A DNA stretch of 32,735 nucleotides. Origin: Protostelium mycophagum (Eukaryota > Evosea > Variosea > Protosteliida > Protosteliaceae). Of the stretch, positions 1 to 9,639 are shown piece by piece. Below the pieces are notes generated by a model. That model was given only the letters and a program-made list of their open reading frames with translations, was not told the DNA's origin and did no database searches. The position numbers and the translations under genes are program-made. Every line of letters begins with the position of its first letter. Position 1 is the stretch's first letter. The stretch spans positions 1 through 32,735 of the forward strand of contig MZNV01001836.1 of the NCBI GenBank assembly GCA_002081555.1. The letters are read 5' to 3'.

Positions 1-1077
1 GCAACAGCTGTCTTTGAGTTTCTTCTTCTTTCTTGGGTTCTTTTCTGTCTGTGGATTTCCCCTAGGACCTTGCATCTCCAGTAGTGTGAGTCTAGTCTAA
101 CAATTTAATTGTTGCAGCCAGATTTACTGCAGTATGTTCTCCTGTGATACTATGCTTAATTAGAATGAGAATTCCTTAACAACTTACTTCTGCAGCCCAA
201 GACTGATCTGGTGCAGAGGCAATATGATCTATGGTAAGAAGCGCAACTTTTGCTTTAACTGCTATTTCTACTGTTGATAACGCAACGACCCAGACCTTCT
301 ACTAAGGTTCTAACAAGGGGTAGATTTCCCCAGATCAGACTCGTGTAGGCCAAACTCTCTCTCTTTCCTATCAAAGAGACAAGACAAGACTCAAATTTAG
401 GCGTCTCTGTCCATCTCTACAGCTTTCTCATAAGGATTGTAATCATTTTTATTTTTGGGGTTTCATTGAAAGATCACCTCTGCAGAACAGAGTTGGTAGG
501 TAGGTGGCATCCTGTTTTCTCGTGAGGCTGGTGTTGGGGCTGTGAAAAAAAATAAAAATAAATAATCAATTTTTCTTCATGAGTTGTTTCGCTACAACTC
601 CAGTTCTTGCGGGCAAAAGGGTGAAATTTATTATTTTCCGTGAGCCAAGATGAGCGATACAACGAAGAATGAGAGCGCAACTCAGAGCAATGAAGCTCCA
701 AAACCGAAGTTGAAGATATGTTGTGCATGCCCTGAAACGAAAAGGGTGTGTAAAAGTGAAAATGTGATCAGAAATTGACAATTCTGAAGGCCAGAGATGA
801 GTGCGTAGTATTACGCGGAGAAGATGCATGTGGAGACCAGATAGAAGCGCACAAAATCTGTTTGAGAGCAGCAGGGTTCAAAATCTAATCAACATTCGTC
901 ATCAACATTTTTTCTGAGAACAGCCACACAGCTCGCATTAATTGGTCTTCACGAATAAAAGACCTTTCTTGATGCTCAGACCCCATCGTCTTTGTGATAG
1001 AAGGACTCTTCAGGAAGATGTTGATGTGTCTCTACAACTGAGCTGGTTTGCGGGATAATGGTTGTTTTTCGGACACA
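1..1077. other. Upstream flank; no confident gene
   Basis: No gene is supported here. The first 84 bases are open on the plus strand and read as a hydrophobic peptide (FEFLLLSWVLFCLWIS) before a stop. Intron-like boundaries follow (gtgagtct at 85, cag-ending tracts near 118 and 197, gtaagaa at 235), so this may be the 3' end of a plus-strand gene entering from the left; I could not join it into a convincing protein. Minus-strand reading frames at 474-829 have random-looking composition and no domain. The last few hundred bases presumably hold the promoter and 5' leader of the dioxygenase gene; a CTACAAC word occurs at 1034. Confidence 0.3.
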
Positions 1078-2809
1078 ATGGCGGATCAACTTGCACCAGT
1101 CGACCTCTCTGCTTTTCTCAATGACAATCAGTCAGAGCAAGCAGTGGCAGATTGCAAGAATGTCGCTCAGGTGCGTGCGAGTGATGACATATACACTGTT
1201 TGGAACTGATGAGATAGACTCTACGTGCCACCAGTTGTTTGGTGATAAGAGATCCCCGCGTTGCAGAGTCCGAAAACTCCAATTTCATTGATATGATGGA
1301 ACAGTATTATGAGCAGCCCTTAGACCTCAAGATGAAAGATGTCCATCCTGAGTTACATTACCAGTTAGGTGCCACACCCGAGTTTGTAGAGGTAATATAT
1401 ACTCCTTTTCATTGTTTCTAAATGTCATGTGCCAACCTCGACAGGTGCCAAGAGATCACTCTGAGAGGATCAACAATCTTCAACACCCTCACGACGCCCA
1501 AGTGCCCAAAGTGAGTGTCTAATTTACGTTTGATTTCCCTGCTCAATCTCGCAGGGCGCTGACCCCAAATGGCGCTACTTCTGGCGCATCGGTGAGCGTC
1601 CTCAGAAGACACAATTTCAAGAGCTGAATGCAGAGCCGGTGATCCCCGCCAAATTTCCACAGTGGACCGAGGTGATGAACAGATGGGGAAATCTCATGAT
1701 GCAATCCATCAGAACAGTTGCTGAAATGGTTGCGATAGGTGATTTGACACTTGACATTTGACATCCATCATGCCATGCATGGCATCCTCTAAACTGAGCA
1801 GGATTGGAATTACCTGCCGACACGTTCCTTAACGTGCTGGAGAATGGGCCTCACCTCTTGGCGCCCACTGGCTCTGATTTGAGCCGCTACAACGAGCTCA
1901 AACGCATCTTCGCCGGTTACCATTACGACCTCAACTTTCTGACTATTCACGGAAAATCCAGATACCCAGGTGGGTCACGTGACCAGTGTCAATTTGACGT
2001 TTTGACACGCTTCAGGATTATTCATCTGGCTCCGTGATGGTACGAGATGCGCGGTCAAAGTGAGTTTAAATCTTTGTGACGCATTTTTGTTCTGCTGGCA
2101 AAACCGCAAAATTCCGTTCAACGAAAGTCATTACAAGACATTACAAGACATTAATTAATTCAGGTGCCTGATGGATGTTTATTAATACAAGCTGGTAAGC
2201 AGATGGAGTGGATCACTGGCGGTGAGATCCTCGCTGGTTTTCACGAGGTGATTTTTTCGCAATAAGATTGAAAATCTCCAAAATAAAAAACAATAATCAG
2301 ATAAAACAATATAAAATTTTGACTGAATGTAGGTCATCGTTTCAGAACAGACCGTTGCGGCTGTGGAGAAGGCTAAAGAGGAAGGGAAATCTCTGTGGAG
2401 AGTTTCCTCCACTTTGTTCTCGAATATCGCATCTGATCATCTCCTTCAGCCTCTGGAGAAGTACAGAAATGCCGCCACACTTCAGAGATACCCACCCATT
2501 TTGACGGGCCATCAGGTCAGTTGATGATTGTTTTTGTTATACTTGTAACAAAAATGTTTGTATGAAAATAATGCGGCAGAAAGATTATTTTTGTCTGCAC
2601 AATAAAACACATTTCATACTGCTCTCTGGAGCTAAAAAAATTGCAGTGGAGTTGTGCAAATAAAAAATATTTTTTATGTTTGTCTGCTGAAAAACACACC
2701 AACAACTTTCAATGCGAATTTCTTTGTATTGAATGGAATTGTTTCTGTTGTAGATTGATAGTGTCAGGTCGAGCAAGAGTTGAAGATGATCAAACTGGCT
2801 GCCCAATAA
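1078..2809 (+). CDS. 2-oxoglutarate/Fe(II)-dependent dioxygenase (isopenicillin N synthase-like)
   Basis: Nine exons join in phase: 1078-1170, 1218-1391, 1445-1510, 1555-1738, 1802-1969, 2016-2059, 2164-2247, 2333-2515, 2768-2809, giving 345 residues, the usual size for this fold. Seen: an N-terminal CLVIRDPRV segment typical of the family, HYD (AGYHYDLNFL) as the HxD iron ligands, a distal His in GEILAGFHEV, and WRVSS matching the RxS 2-oxoglutarate-binding motif. Such enzymes use O2, Fe(II) and 2-oxoglutarate to oxidise a substrate, releasing CO2 and succinate; the substrate cannot be told from sequence. There is no signal peptide, so it is probably cytosolic. The ATG at 1078 is preceded by CACA and opens the only frame that joins exon 2. 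The stop codon overlaps an AATAAA, and the neighbouring gene converges from 24 bp away. Family call firm; exon 1/2 junction slightly less so. Confidence 0.88.
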
Positions 2810-2810
2810 A
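2805..2810 (+). terminator. Poly(A) signal overlapping the dioxygenase stop codon
   Basis: AATAAA shares bases with the TAA stop at 2807-2809. Only 24 bp separate this stop from the stop of the convergent gene, so cleavage must fall inside the neighbour's 3' end. Confidence 0.5.
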
Positions 2811-2833
2811 ATCGTAACAATCGTTCTATTCGT

Positions 2834-4461
2834 TTAGTTTTTCTCTACGGTGAAGTCGATTCCGGCTGAGCGGAGTTTGTCGATGAATGCAGGTCCGAAA
2901 GCAGAGGCTGTGGTCAATACTCCTCCTTTTGCGCATCTAAAAAGCATAAATATATGTCTGTACATCTGCGCGGCCATGGCGAAGATATCATATTGATTTT
3001 CAACTCACTTGTCGCGGCTCTGTACGATGTAGACGGCGCATTCTGCGAGCATCCTGGAGGTATCTCCATAACCAGGGTCCTGTCTTCCAGCAACAGTTCC
3101 TCTGACTGTTATCTGCTTTCCGTCCTATGACGCTCAGCCTTTTGAAATTTGAATGGACAATGTGGCGGGAAACTCACCGCTAACTTTCCCTTGGCAATCA
3201 GCTTGTGCTGCCAGTGTCCGTTCTCGATCAAGTGCCTCGAGGGTCCGGTGCCTGAAATATCAACAATTATGTCATCTACAACGATGTTAATGACTCACCA
3301 GGTCCTGGTAATACCTTCTTTAACAAGGCCCTTGTGGGCTTCAAACCGACGAGGATGCCAAAGACTCCCACCAAAACGGTAACGATGAAGGCGACGATCA
3401 TGTTGTGTGCCATCACCTCAGAATATTGAAATTTGGGAGAATAGCCGTTCTTCTCTTGCAGCAGCGCAGCAGATCTTCTGACAACTTGTCTGTTGACTGG
3501 CGCCATGAAGAAGAAGGAAGTCCATGTCTTTGCATCAGAGTCGTAAAAGGGCAATACGGTGTCTGTACGCTGTGAGATTTGGAGGAAATTTGGGTGAGGG
3601 AATTCTCGAAGAAAATCCCGTGAAAATTGAAATAATTGTGACCTATTGGAGTGGGGGAAGCAGCGGCTGCGGCCTTTGGAGAAGGGCACAGTAAAAACGG
3701 GTTGTTTAAAGTGTCTGTCTTGCCCAGCTCGGCGTACTCTATGGCAGTGGCGATGGTACCACCAGAGACTCCTCCCTGCGTTGTTCAATATTTGAAAAGG
3801 TCGTTCGGGAAAATCACCTTCAGTTTCGTGACAAAGTTCTTCACTTCTGTCGCGGTTCCACCTAATTTGTGGATATGATCGACCATCATCAGAGCGCCGA
3901 GATCACTGGGGATAGAGTCGTAACCGCACATGCTCACCAACAGTGTACCATTCTCTTCTGCTCTAGCATGAAATTTGTCAATGTTCTGTCTGACCTGAAG
4001 ACGTCAGCCAAAAAAAGATGAGAAGCTGTTGACTCACCCAGAAACTCTCTCCTGTGATGTCGACGTAGTGAGTACCATTGTCGAGGCAAGATTGGACCAG
4101 TGGTGTTCCATACTTAATGTATGGTCCGACAGTGGAGATGATCACATGAGCCCTAGGTGTGAGAGCATCGAGATCCTCTTTCTTGGAGGAATCGGCAATC
4201 AGAGGTTTTAAGTCCTAGCAGAGTAAGATTTTCACTTTCATACAAGATCATTACGTCAGCTTCTGGGGAATATTGTCTCAACTTCTTCTTCACGTCTTCT
4301 AAACGGCTCTGACTGCGTCCAGCGATCGTCCATCTGACCTGGCTCTGTTTGTAGTTTTTCAGGAGGTACTCTGCTGTCAGAGCACCAGCAAAAGACGTAG
4401 CTCCGAATAGGATAATGTCGTACTCTCTGTCTTGCTTCTTTCTTTCTCTTAACTCGGTCAT
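2834..4461 (-). CDS. Saccharopine dehydrogenase-like oxidoreductase (SCCPDH type)
   Basis: Spliced minus-strand gene. Exon 1 is 4461-4255, exon 2 4214-4038, exon 3 starts at 3994, and further short exons run to the stop at 2834-2836. The N-terminus (YDIILFGATSFAGALTAEYL) has the Rossmann dinucleotide-binding loop of trans-acting enoyl reductase/SCCPDH proteins, followed by VRWTIAGRSQSRLE, VIISTVGPY..YG and GTHYVDITGE, all hallmarks of the family. After SMCGYDSIPSDLG and GGVSGGT comes a hydrophobic stretch (NMIVAFIVTVLVGVFGILVG), matching the internal membrane-associated helix of animal SCCPDH. The C-terminus GGVLTTASAFG..FIDKLRSAGIDF is also diagnostic. It is not a lysine-pathway saccharopine dehydrogenase; in animals the family is linked to lipid droplets and its reaction is unproven. 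One intron (near 3250-3297) carries the CTACAACGATGT element. Confidence 0.9.
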
Positions 4462-4602
4462 GTTGTCTTTGATTGTGATTGATTTTTTTGCTTCGGTGGA
4501 TTCTTTGAGTTCATCCGTTTTTCCGAAATCTCAATTCCGTCGGGGCTGAAAAACTCCGAAAAAGCTCCGAGACAACCTGATTCTCGAGATCACATCGAGC
4601 CG
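4462..4602. promoter_or_regulatory. Divergent intergenic region, SCCPDH-like / F-box gene
   Basis: A 141-bp gap separates the two start codons, so both promoters and leaders must share it. No TATA box was recognised. Confidence 0.4.
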
Positions 4603-5829
4603 ATGAGATGGGAAGATCTACCTTTGGATATCAAAAGAGAAATCATTAAGCTCATCCCTTTTCGATCGGTAATTGTGGATGGTGATTCCGGTTCTCAAGT
4701 AGATGAAGGTTTCTCTCGATATGATGCTCAATAAGCGCAGGTCTCAAGAGGGAATTGGCTCAATATATTTCTTGTGTGTCGGGAGTGGCTAATTATTGGT
4801 CAATTAGTTTTAGATCTCTCATTTGAGAGAGATCGAGCACTTCGTTTCTGTTGCGAGAGAGGACATCACCAATTAGTGCGAGTATTACTGCAAGTGAGTA
4901 GTTGAAATCAATACGCACGACATTTATCACCAGTCAGCACCCAAAAGTGAACCCAGCTATCAGAAACAATGAACCTTTGCGCTTAGCATCCAGAGAAGGT
5001 CATGACAGGTTCGTGCAGTTTTTCACGCGTGTAACTCTGACACTTCAGGATTGTGAGGATGTTATTGAAGACAAAAAGAGTGGACCCTTCTGCATGGCTC
5101 AATCAACCTATCAGATTGGCCGCTTCTAGAGGGCATGACAAGGTGTCCATCTCATTGATTAATTACTTTCGTTTGACGTATTCACAAAAATCATCAAAAT
5201 ATTAATGTTGAAACTCAATTGTCCCACTTTTATTCTATTGCAAATTCCACCAAGAAGATCTAAAGAAGTCAGGTCGTCAAGTTGCTGCTGCGTCATTCAC
5301 GTGTAGATCCATCCGTAAAATACAGCAAACCACTACGAGAAAGCGCAGCAGGCGGACATTCAAAAGTGGTAGAGCTGTTACTGGAACACCCTGCTGTGGA
5401 TCCTGCCGCAAAGCAGAACGAAGCCTTGAGGAAAGCGATGCGAGGTGGGCATAAAGAGGTGACACCAATGCAAAGTTTTTTGTTGCTGCAGCCACGAAAA
5501 TTATAGTATTCAATATTGTGTGGTAATAACCTTGAAATTTTGAAAAAGGTACGGTGTTAACCGTGAGAAGCCACGGTACGGAACCGTGATATTTGTCAGG
5601 ATCTGAGAAACACAAGAATTCACAGTTTTGTTGATTTTTTTGGCAGGTTGTAGATATGCTGTTACAGAACGAAATTGTACAGGGGCTATTGAATCAATTA
5701 GAAGAGGAGGAGCGCCAAGAAACTTTAAAGATACAAAAGGATGAGAGGAAAGTACCTCACTACCAATGGCTCATACTCTCTCTGTTGGTCACTGTGCTCT
5801 CGGCCTTTTTGGTTGTTTCAATAGAATGA
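4603..5829 (+). CDS. F-box and ankyrin-repeat protein with C-terminal membrane anchor
   Basis: Six exons join in phase. The first encodes MRWEDLPLDIKREIIKLIPF; the second (from 4741) continues as SRGNWLNIFLVCREW, together an F-box-like module that would bind Skp1 in an SCF ubiquitin ligase. Degenerate ankyrin repeats follow, each split by a short intron inside the repeat: RALRFCCERGHHQLVRVLL, PLRLASREGHD..IVRMLL, PIRLAASRGHD, PLRESAAGGHSKVVELLLEH and ALRKAMRGGHKE..VVDMLL, linked by HPxVxP-type loops. The last exon ends with a charged stretch and one hydrophobic helix (QWLILSLLVTVLSAFLVVSI) followed by E and the stop, so a tail anchor is likely. The intron before the last exon (about 5459-5646) holds two ACGGT/ACCGT hairpins. 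The target is unknown. The ankyrin call is firm; the F-box is a fair match. Confidence 0.8.
5551..5588. repeat. Two nested ACGGT inverted repeats inside an intron
   Basis: ACGGTgttaACCGT (5551-5564) is followed by CACGGTacggaACCGTG (5572-5588). Both lie in the last intron of the ankyrin gene. A related hairpin, CACGGTTacaAACCGTG, is at 31067-31083 in an intron of another gene. Confidence 0.6.
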
Positions 5830-5879
5830 AAAAGTATTTTGGTCTAAAAATAGAACAGATCGTATTTATATTCCTGAGT

Positions 5880-6765
5880 TCAGTATTCGAGGTGGGATCT
5901 CAGCATCCAAGCCATCTCTTTGTGATCTTTGATGAGTCCATTCAGGAAATCGCCGACAGAGGAATCGATTCCATCCATTCTCTCATGGTGATGCAAGAGG
6001 TATCTGATGATGGTCTCGTGATCTCTGGTGAGCTGTGTGAGCATGTCTTTGTCGGTATGCCAGATGGCGCCGGCTTCTTTATCTGAGGCTGTGAGCTGAG
6101 AGAGGTCGAAGAATTCAGTGAGAGAGCCTGCCGCCTTGTGTCTGACGTAACGGATCTATTTGTGTCAAATTTCAAATTTTGAATTCGTATCTTTGGAGCC
6201 CAATTTTGTTAGAATGAAGACTACCTGTTCGGCAATCTCGTCGATTTCCACATCGAGCCTTTTATACTGTTGATCAAGCAACTCATGAATCTAAAGGTGT
6301 TAACACTCTGAACACACTCGTTGACAGAACTCACCGAAGCGAACTGTGGGCCCAGCACGTTCCAGTGAAAGCCCTTTGTTTTGGTGTTCAAGAGGTAAGT
6401 ATCTGCCAGGACGACATTTAGGACATCGGCGATCTCTTTTCTCTCGGCTTCATCGAGTCCGATGTTGATCTGAGCGAATTTTCTCTTCGATTCAGTGCTG
6501 GACCTGGGACAGTCAGATGATTCTGTTATGGAGCGTCACAGGGCCTCACTTGTCGGCTTTCATGGGCTTATTCTTGTCGATCTGTCCCTCCTTTTGATAG
6601 TCAGTGCTGGTGGCAACAAGATGACGTCACCTTCTCTTTGCCAATCTGCTCGTTTGGATTCTTTCCTGTCTTCTCAGTTCTTGGCTCAGGAATCTTCTCA
6701 GGTGCAGTTGCAGTGAATAATCCAGAATCAGAAGCCCATCTCTTTGTCAACAGAGGCTGCACCAT
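5880..6765 (-). CDS. dps: Dps-family ferritin-like ferroxidase, probably organellar
   Basis: Five exons (6765-6631, 6590-6550, 6503-6335, 6290-6225, 6155-5880) splice in phase to 228 residues. From about residue 60 it is a complete Dps domain: IADVLNVVLADTYLLNTKT, the ferroxidase signature GFHWNVLGPQF..IHELLDQQY..VEIDEIAEQIR with both His and the Asp/Glu ligands, RHKAAGSL, and a C-terminal four-helix-bundle half. Dps proteins form hollow 12-mers that oxidise Fe(II) with H2O2, storing iron and suppressing hydroxyl radicals. The first 45 residues (MVQPLLTKRWASDSGLF...) are Arg/Lys/Ser-containing and precede the domain, so a mitochondrial presequence is likely, followed by a Lys-rich linker. Dps is a bacterial family also known in Dictyostelium, so an ancient transfer is inferred. 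The stop lies 50 bp from the ankyrin gene's stop. The first intron begins with a TGACGTCA palindrome at its donor. Confidence 0.92.
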
Positions 6766-7109
6766 CTGTGCTTGAATACGCTGGTTTGGTTAGAAATGAA
6801 TCCATCAATGGAGTCATTACAGTGCTACGAGAGATGGGATTGAGAGGGCGGGCCAAAGATGGCTTCGCCAAAATTACGTGAAGGTTTCGTGTGAGTTGAG
6901 ACATTGTGGCTGAGATTGATCAGTGATAAGGCTTGAGCTTATCAGGGTACCTGTGTCGTTCGAAGTCTTGTGTTTTCGTTGTGTGTATGTGGCCACAGTA
7001 TGATCATCACGTGATGTCACGAGAAATTTCGGTGACGATCACGTGACCTCACCAAGACTCCTCAAAATGTCAAAACTCTCCAAAGAGACAACCACCTCTA
7101 GAGACACAA
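6766..7109. promoter_or_regulatory. Divergent promoter region between dps and the MINDY gene
   Basis: This 344-bp region lies between two outward-facing start codons. It holds an inverted pair of GATA-type sites, TGATAAGgcttgagCTTATCA (6924-6944), and two E-box palindromes, ATCACGTGAT (7006-7015) and TCACGTGA (7039-7046), 32 bp centre to centre, with GAAATTTC (7023-7030) between them. The spacing suggests a paired bHLH-type site; this is inference. Confidence 0.45.
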
Positions 7110-9247
7110 ATGAATGGTGGAGGAAGTGAAAGCAGAGCACAGAAGATGATCCAGCCTGATTCGGTGACCATCAAAAACGGTTGGATTCCTGGAACAGGCT
7201 CTTTCTCTGAATCGGTTTCTGAAGTTCAGCCGCATTGGGCGTCAAACATTCGAATACAAACATCACGACATGGGAGTAATCAGGCCGAATGATCACATAG
7301 CACCTCGCAGATCACCTCCTCTCACGACAACTAATCATTTGGTGACAGAAACTACAACAAATCAATCACAAAGCAGTGAATATATAGAATATGAGTGAGG
7401 CATTATTATTATTCTCTTCAGCCAATTAACTTGTTTTGATTTTTGGTAGAACGAAAAATGGATCTATTAAGATGTTTGACATAAGCAATGCAGCCTGTGA
7501 AAAGTTTGGTTTCAAGTGGGGAACCAAGGTTAAAACACCAAAAGGTAAGTATGATCGATTCACATGATGAAAAATGACGTTTTAGGACCTGCATACGTTA
7601 TTGGAGTCTGTGATTCTCTATTATGGTTCCACATAGAGGGTGATTCAGGTGCATCTTACTGGGACAATGCAAAAGATGCAGAGGGCATACGTAATCTCCC
7701 CATCACTGCTATCATCGATGTGAGTCTGCCATCATAATTGAACTTTTACATCTTCTCGCGGTGACAACAACAACTTTCTGACAACTCACATGTTTTTAGG
7801 TCGAACCAGAAATGAAATTAGGGTGATCATCTATTCTCGATTGTGTTTTGAACATCCTCTAAACTCTCCAGTGATTATAGGATCAAGAGCACAACTGATT
7901 GCAATGGAAAACCAACAAATATTGTTTTGCAGAATGAGAATGGACCGTGTCCGTTGATCGCCATAGTCAACGTGTTGGCGATGAGAGGTGATCTGCAGAT
8001 TGATGGAGGACAATTCAACAGGACTGACGTTGATACCGTTGTGGCACGTAAGAATGACGTCATCGTTTTGTAATTGATCAAAATCATGTTCTGAATGCTC
8101 TGCGCTTGTGACCAAGAAATGCACAGCACAATGTGCCCTGCGAAGTTTGAAAATACGCGAAAGGAATTAACATCATCAGTGGTTTGGAACCAAATACAGA
8201 AAAAAATCGCCGCATCTTCTTCTCCCCTTGACCCCCAGGTCGGTGAGGAGGTGAGTTATCTACAACGCATTGTACAAGAGATGACGTCATAGGTACTGAA
8301 CGGTATGCTCATGCTCCAGTACGGTCTCGACGTCAATTTCACTTTTTCGAGTTGTGAGAGTTTTGAAAAGACGAAGAGTAACCTGATATTTGATTTATTG
8401 GCCATAAAATTAGTGCACGGTTGGATTGTAGATCCCTCTGTAGAGGTGAGTAAATTTCTGAGAAAATATCTCACCATCTACAACGATGTACAATCAGATA
8501 ATGGATGTACAGGCGGCCGCCATCACCGAAAATTATACATATAATGATTTGACTTTACAACTGGTTACTTTGAGAGAAAAAACGGAGGGTCTCGACGGAA
8601 ACGTCCCCGCCTCTCCTCTTCGCGTTAGTGGAGCGTGAGTACCACGTTATCTTACCGCGTATATACGATCTGACACGTACAGTCCGATCGAGAAGAAGGC
8701 GAGCCGATTTTTGACTGTGAAGCAAGGGGAAATACTTGAGGAATATCTCTCCTCCACTTCAAACCAACTGACAACGTATGGTGTCGAACAACTTCGGAAA
8801 AGTCTGAAAGAGGTGAGATGATTGTTTGGGAAACAGAGGTGTGAGTGATTCGATTGATGATGACAGGGAGAGTTAGCCGTCCTTTTTCGAAATAATCACT
8901 TCTCGACCATTATACTCTTTAATGGGCAGGTGTATAGTCTTGTTACAGATATTGGATACGAAAAAGAAAGAGATGTTGTCTGGGAGCTGCTCTCTGTGAG
9001 TGTTCACTCCATATGAACATCATTTCTGATCGTATTTCAGGTGGACGGCAACACACATTTTTTATCGAGCACATTTCATACTTTAGAGAATATGAAGAAA
9101 CAAGCTGTGATTCGCAACACAGCTAAAGAGTTTGGCTTCTCAGAAAAGACGATTAACGAAGCATTTTCGGCCTGTGTGAAGACCGGACAAGATGTGGACG
9201 CCGAGCAAGTGCTGCGATGGCTGAATGATAACGGAAGTCTCCCATAG
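7110..9247 (+). CDS. MINDY-family (FAM63) K48-ubiquitin deubiquitinase with extra N-terminal domain; apparent +1 frameshift near 7499-7504
   Basis: From 7872 this is a full MINDY catalytic domain: QNENGPCPLIAIVNVL with oxyanion-hole Gln and nucleophile Cys, GLDVNFTF, FDLLAIKLVHGWIVDP, TYNDLTLQL, and GELAVLFRNNHFSTI with the catalytic His. MINDY enzymes trim K48-linked polyubiquitin. The C-terminal about 50 residues (AVIRNTAKEFGFSEKTINEA...) look like a UBA-type helical domain. The MINDY exon has no ATG of its own; a 49-nt intron (7823-7871) joins it in phase to an upstream exon, so 7110-7822 belongs to the same gene. That part encodes a domain with GVCDSLLWFHIEGDSGASYW that I do not recognise by name. 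Exon 1/2 needs a 34-nt intron (7164-7197). In exon 3, FDISNAACEK and FGFKWGTKVKTPKG lie in different frames around an A5 run, so one base appears extra; otherwise translation starts at the ATG at 7488. Introns carry two TGACGTCA and two CTACAACG words. Confidence 0.85.
8641..8657. repeat. Intronic 17-mer shared with another gene's intron
   Basis: ACCACGTTATCTTACCG sits directly after the gtgagt donor of a MINDY-gene intron. The identical 17 bases occur at 30026-30042, inside an intron of the minus-strand gene at 27032-32389. Confidence 0.7.
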
Positions 9248-9639
9248 ACAAAGAACATGAGAGTTCTCATGTTGTTTCCTCTTCTTTATTGATTATAACG
9301 TCTTTGCTTTTTTCGGACAACTCCTGTGGAATTGCTCGCAAAAGCATAACAAAAAGGGACACGCGGCAGCAACAACAACTTCCCGCCAATTTCTTGAGCA
9401 CCGATCTGACCGGATCAAGACAACTGCAACGTCTTAAAGAAGACTTGAGAGGACAAAAGACTCTGGGAGGCCCGTTAACTTTGGGCACCTTTTGATCCGC
9501 TCTCAACCGCCACATATCACTGACGATTTCGATTCGTCGGACGTGATATTGTGATCTCTTGGGTATCAACCGGATCATGCGAACCACACCAACGCCACAC
9601 CTCTACGAATTATTACTTGTCTGAACTCTCTCCTTTAAG
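9248..9639. other. Intergenic stretch with palindrome and two overlapping open frames
   Basis: A near-perfect palindrome, AACATGAGAgtTCTCATGTT, occupies 9254-9273 just after the MINDY stop. The plus strand is open at 9289-9495 (reads like a real C-terminus, RQLQRLKEDLRGQKTLGG, but has no ATG), and the minus strand is open from an ATG at 9579 to the stop at 9267 (basic, MIRLIPKRSQYHVRRIE). Neither matches a family I know. The minus frame contains AATAAA 18 nt before its stop, which fits the local habit of poly(A) signals at stop codons. A small uncharacterised gene here is possible. Confidence 0.3.

Noticed and set aside
566-829. Minus-strand frame with an ATG near 829
   Set aside because: Composition is random-looking and no domain or splice partner was found.
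7110-7826. A separate small gene ending at the TGA 7824-7826
   Set aside because: A donor at 7823 and acceptor at 7871 join this exon in phase to the MINDY domain, which otherwise has no start codon.
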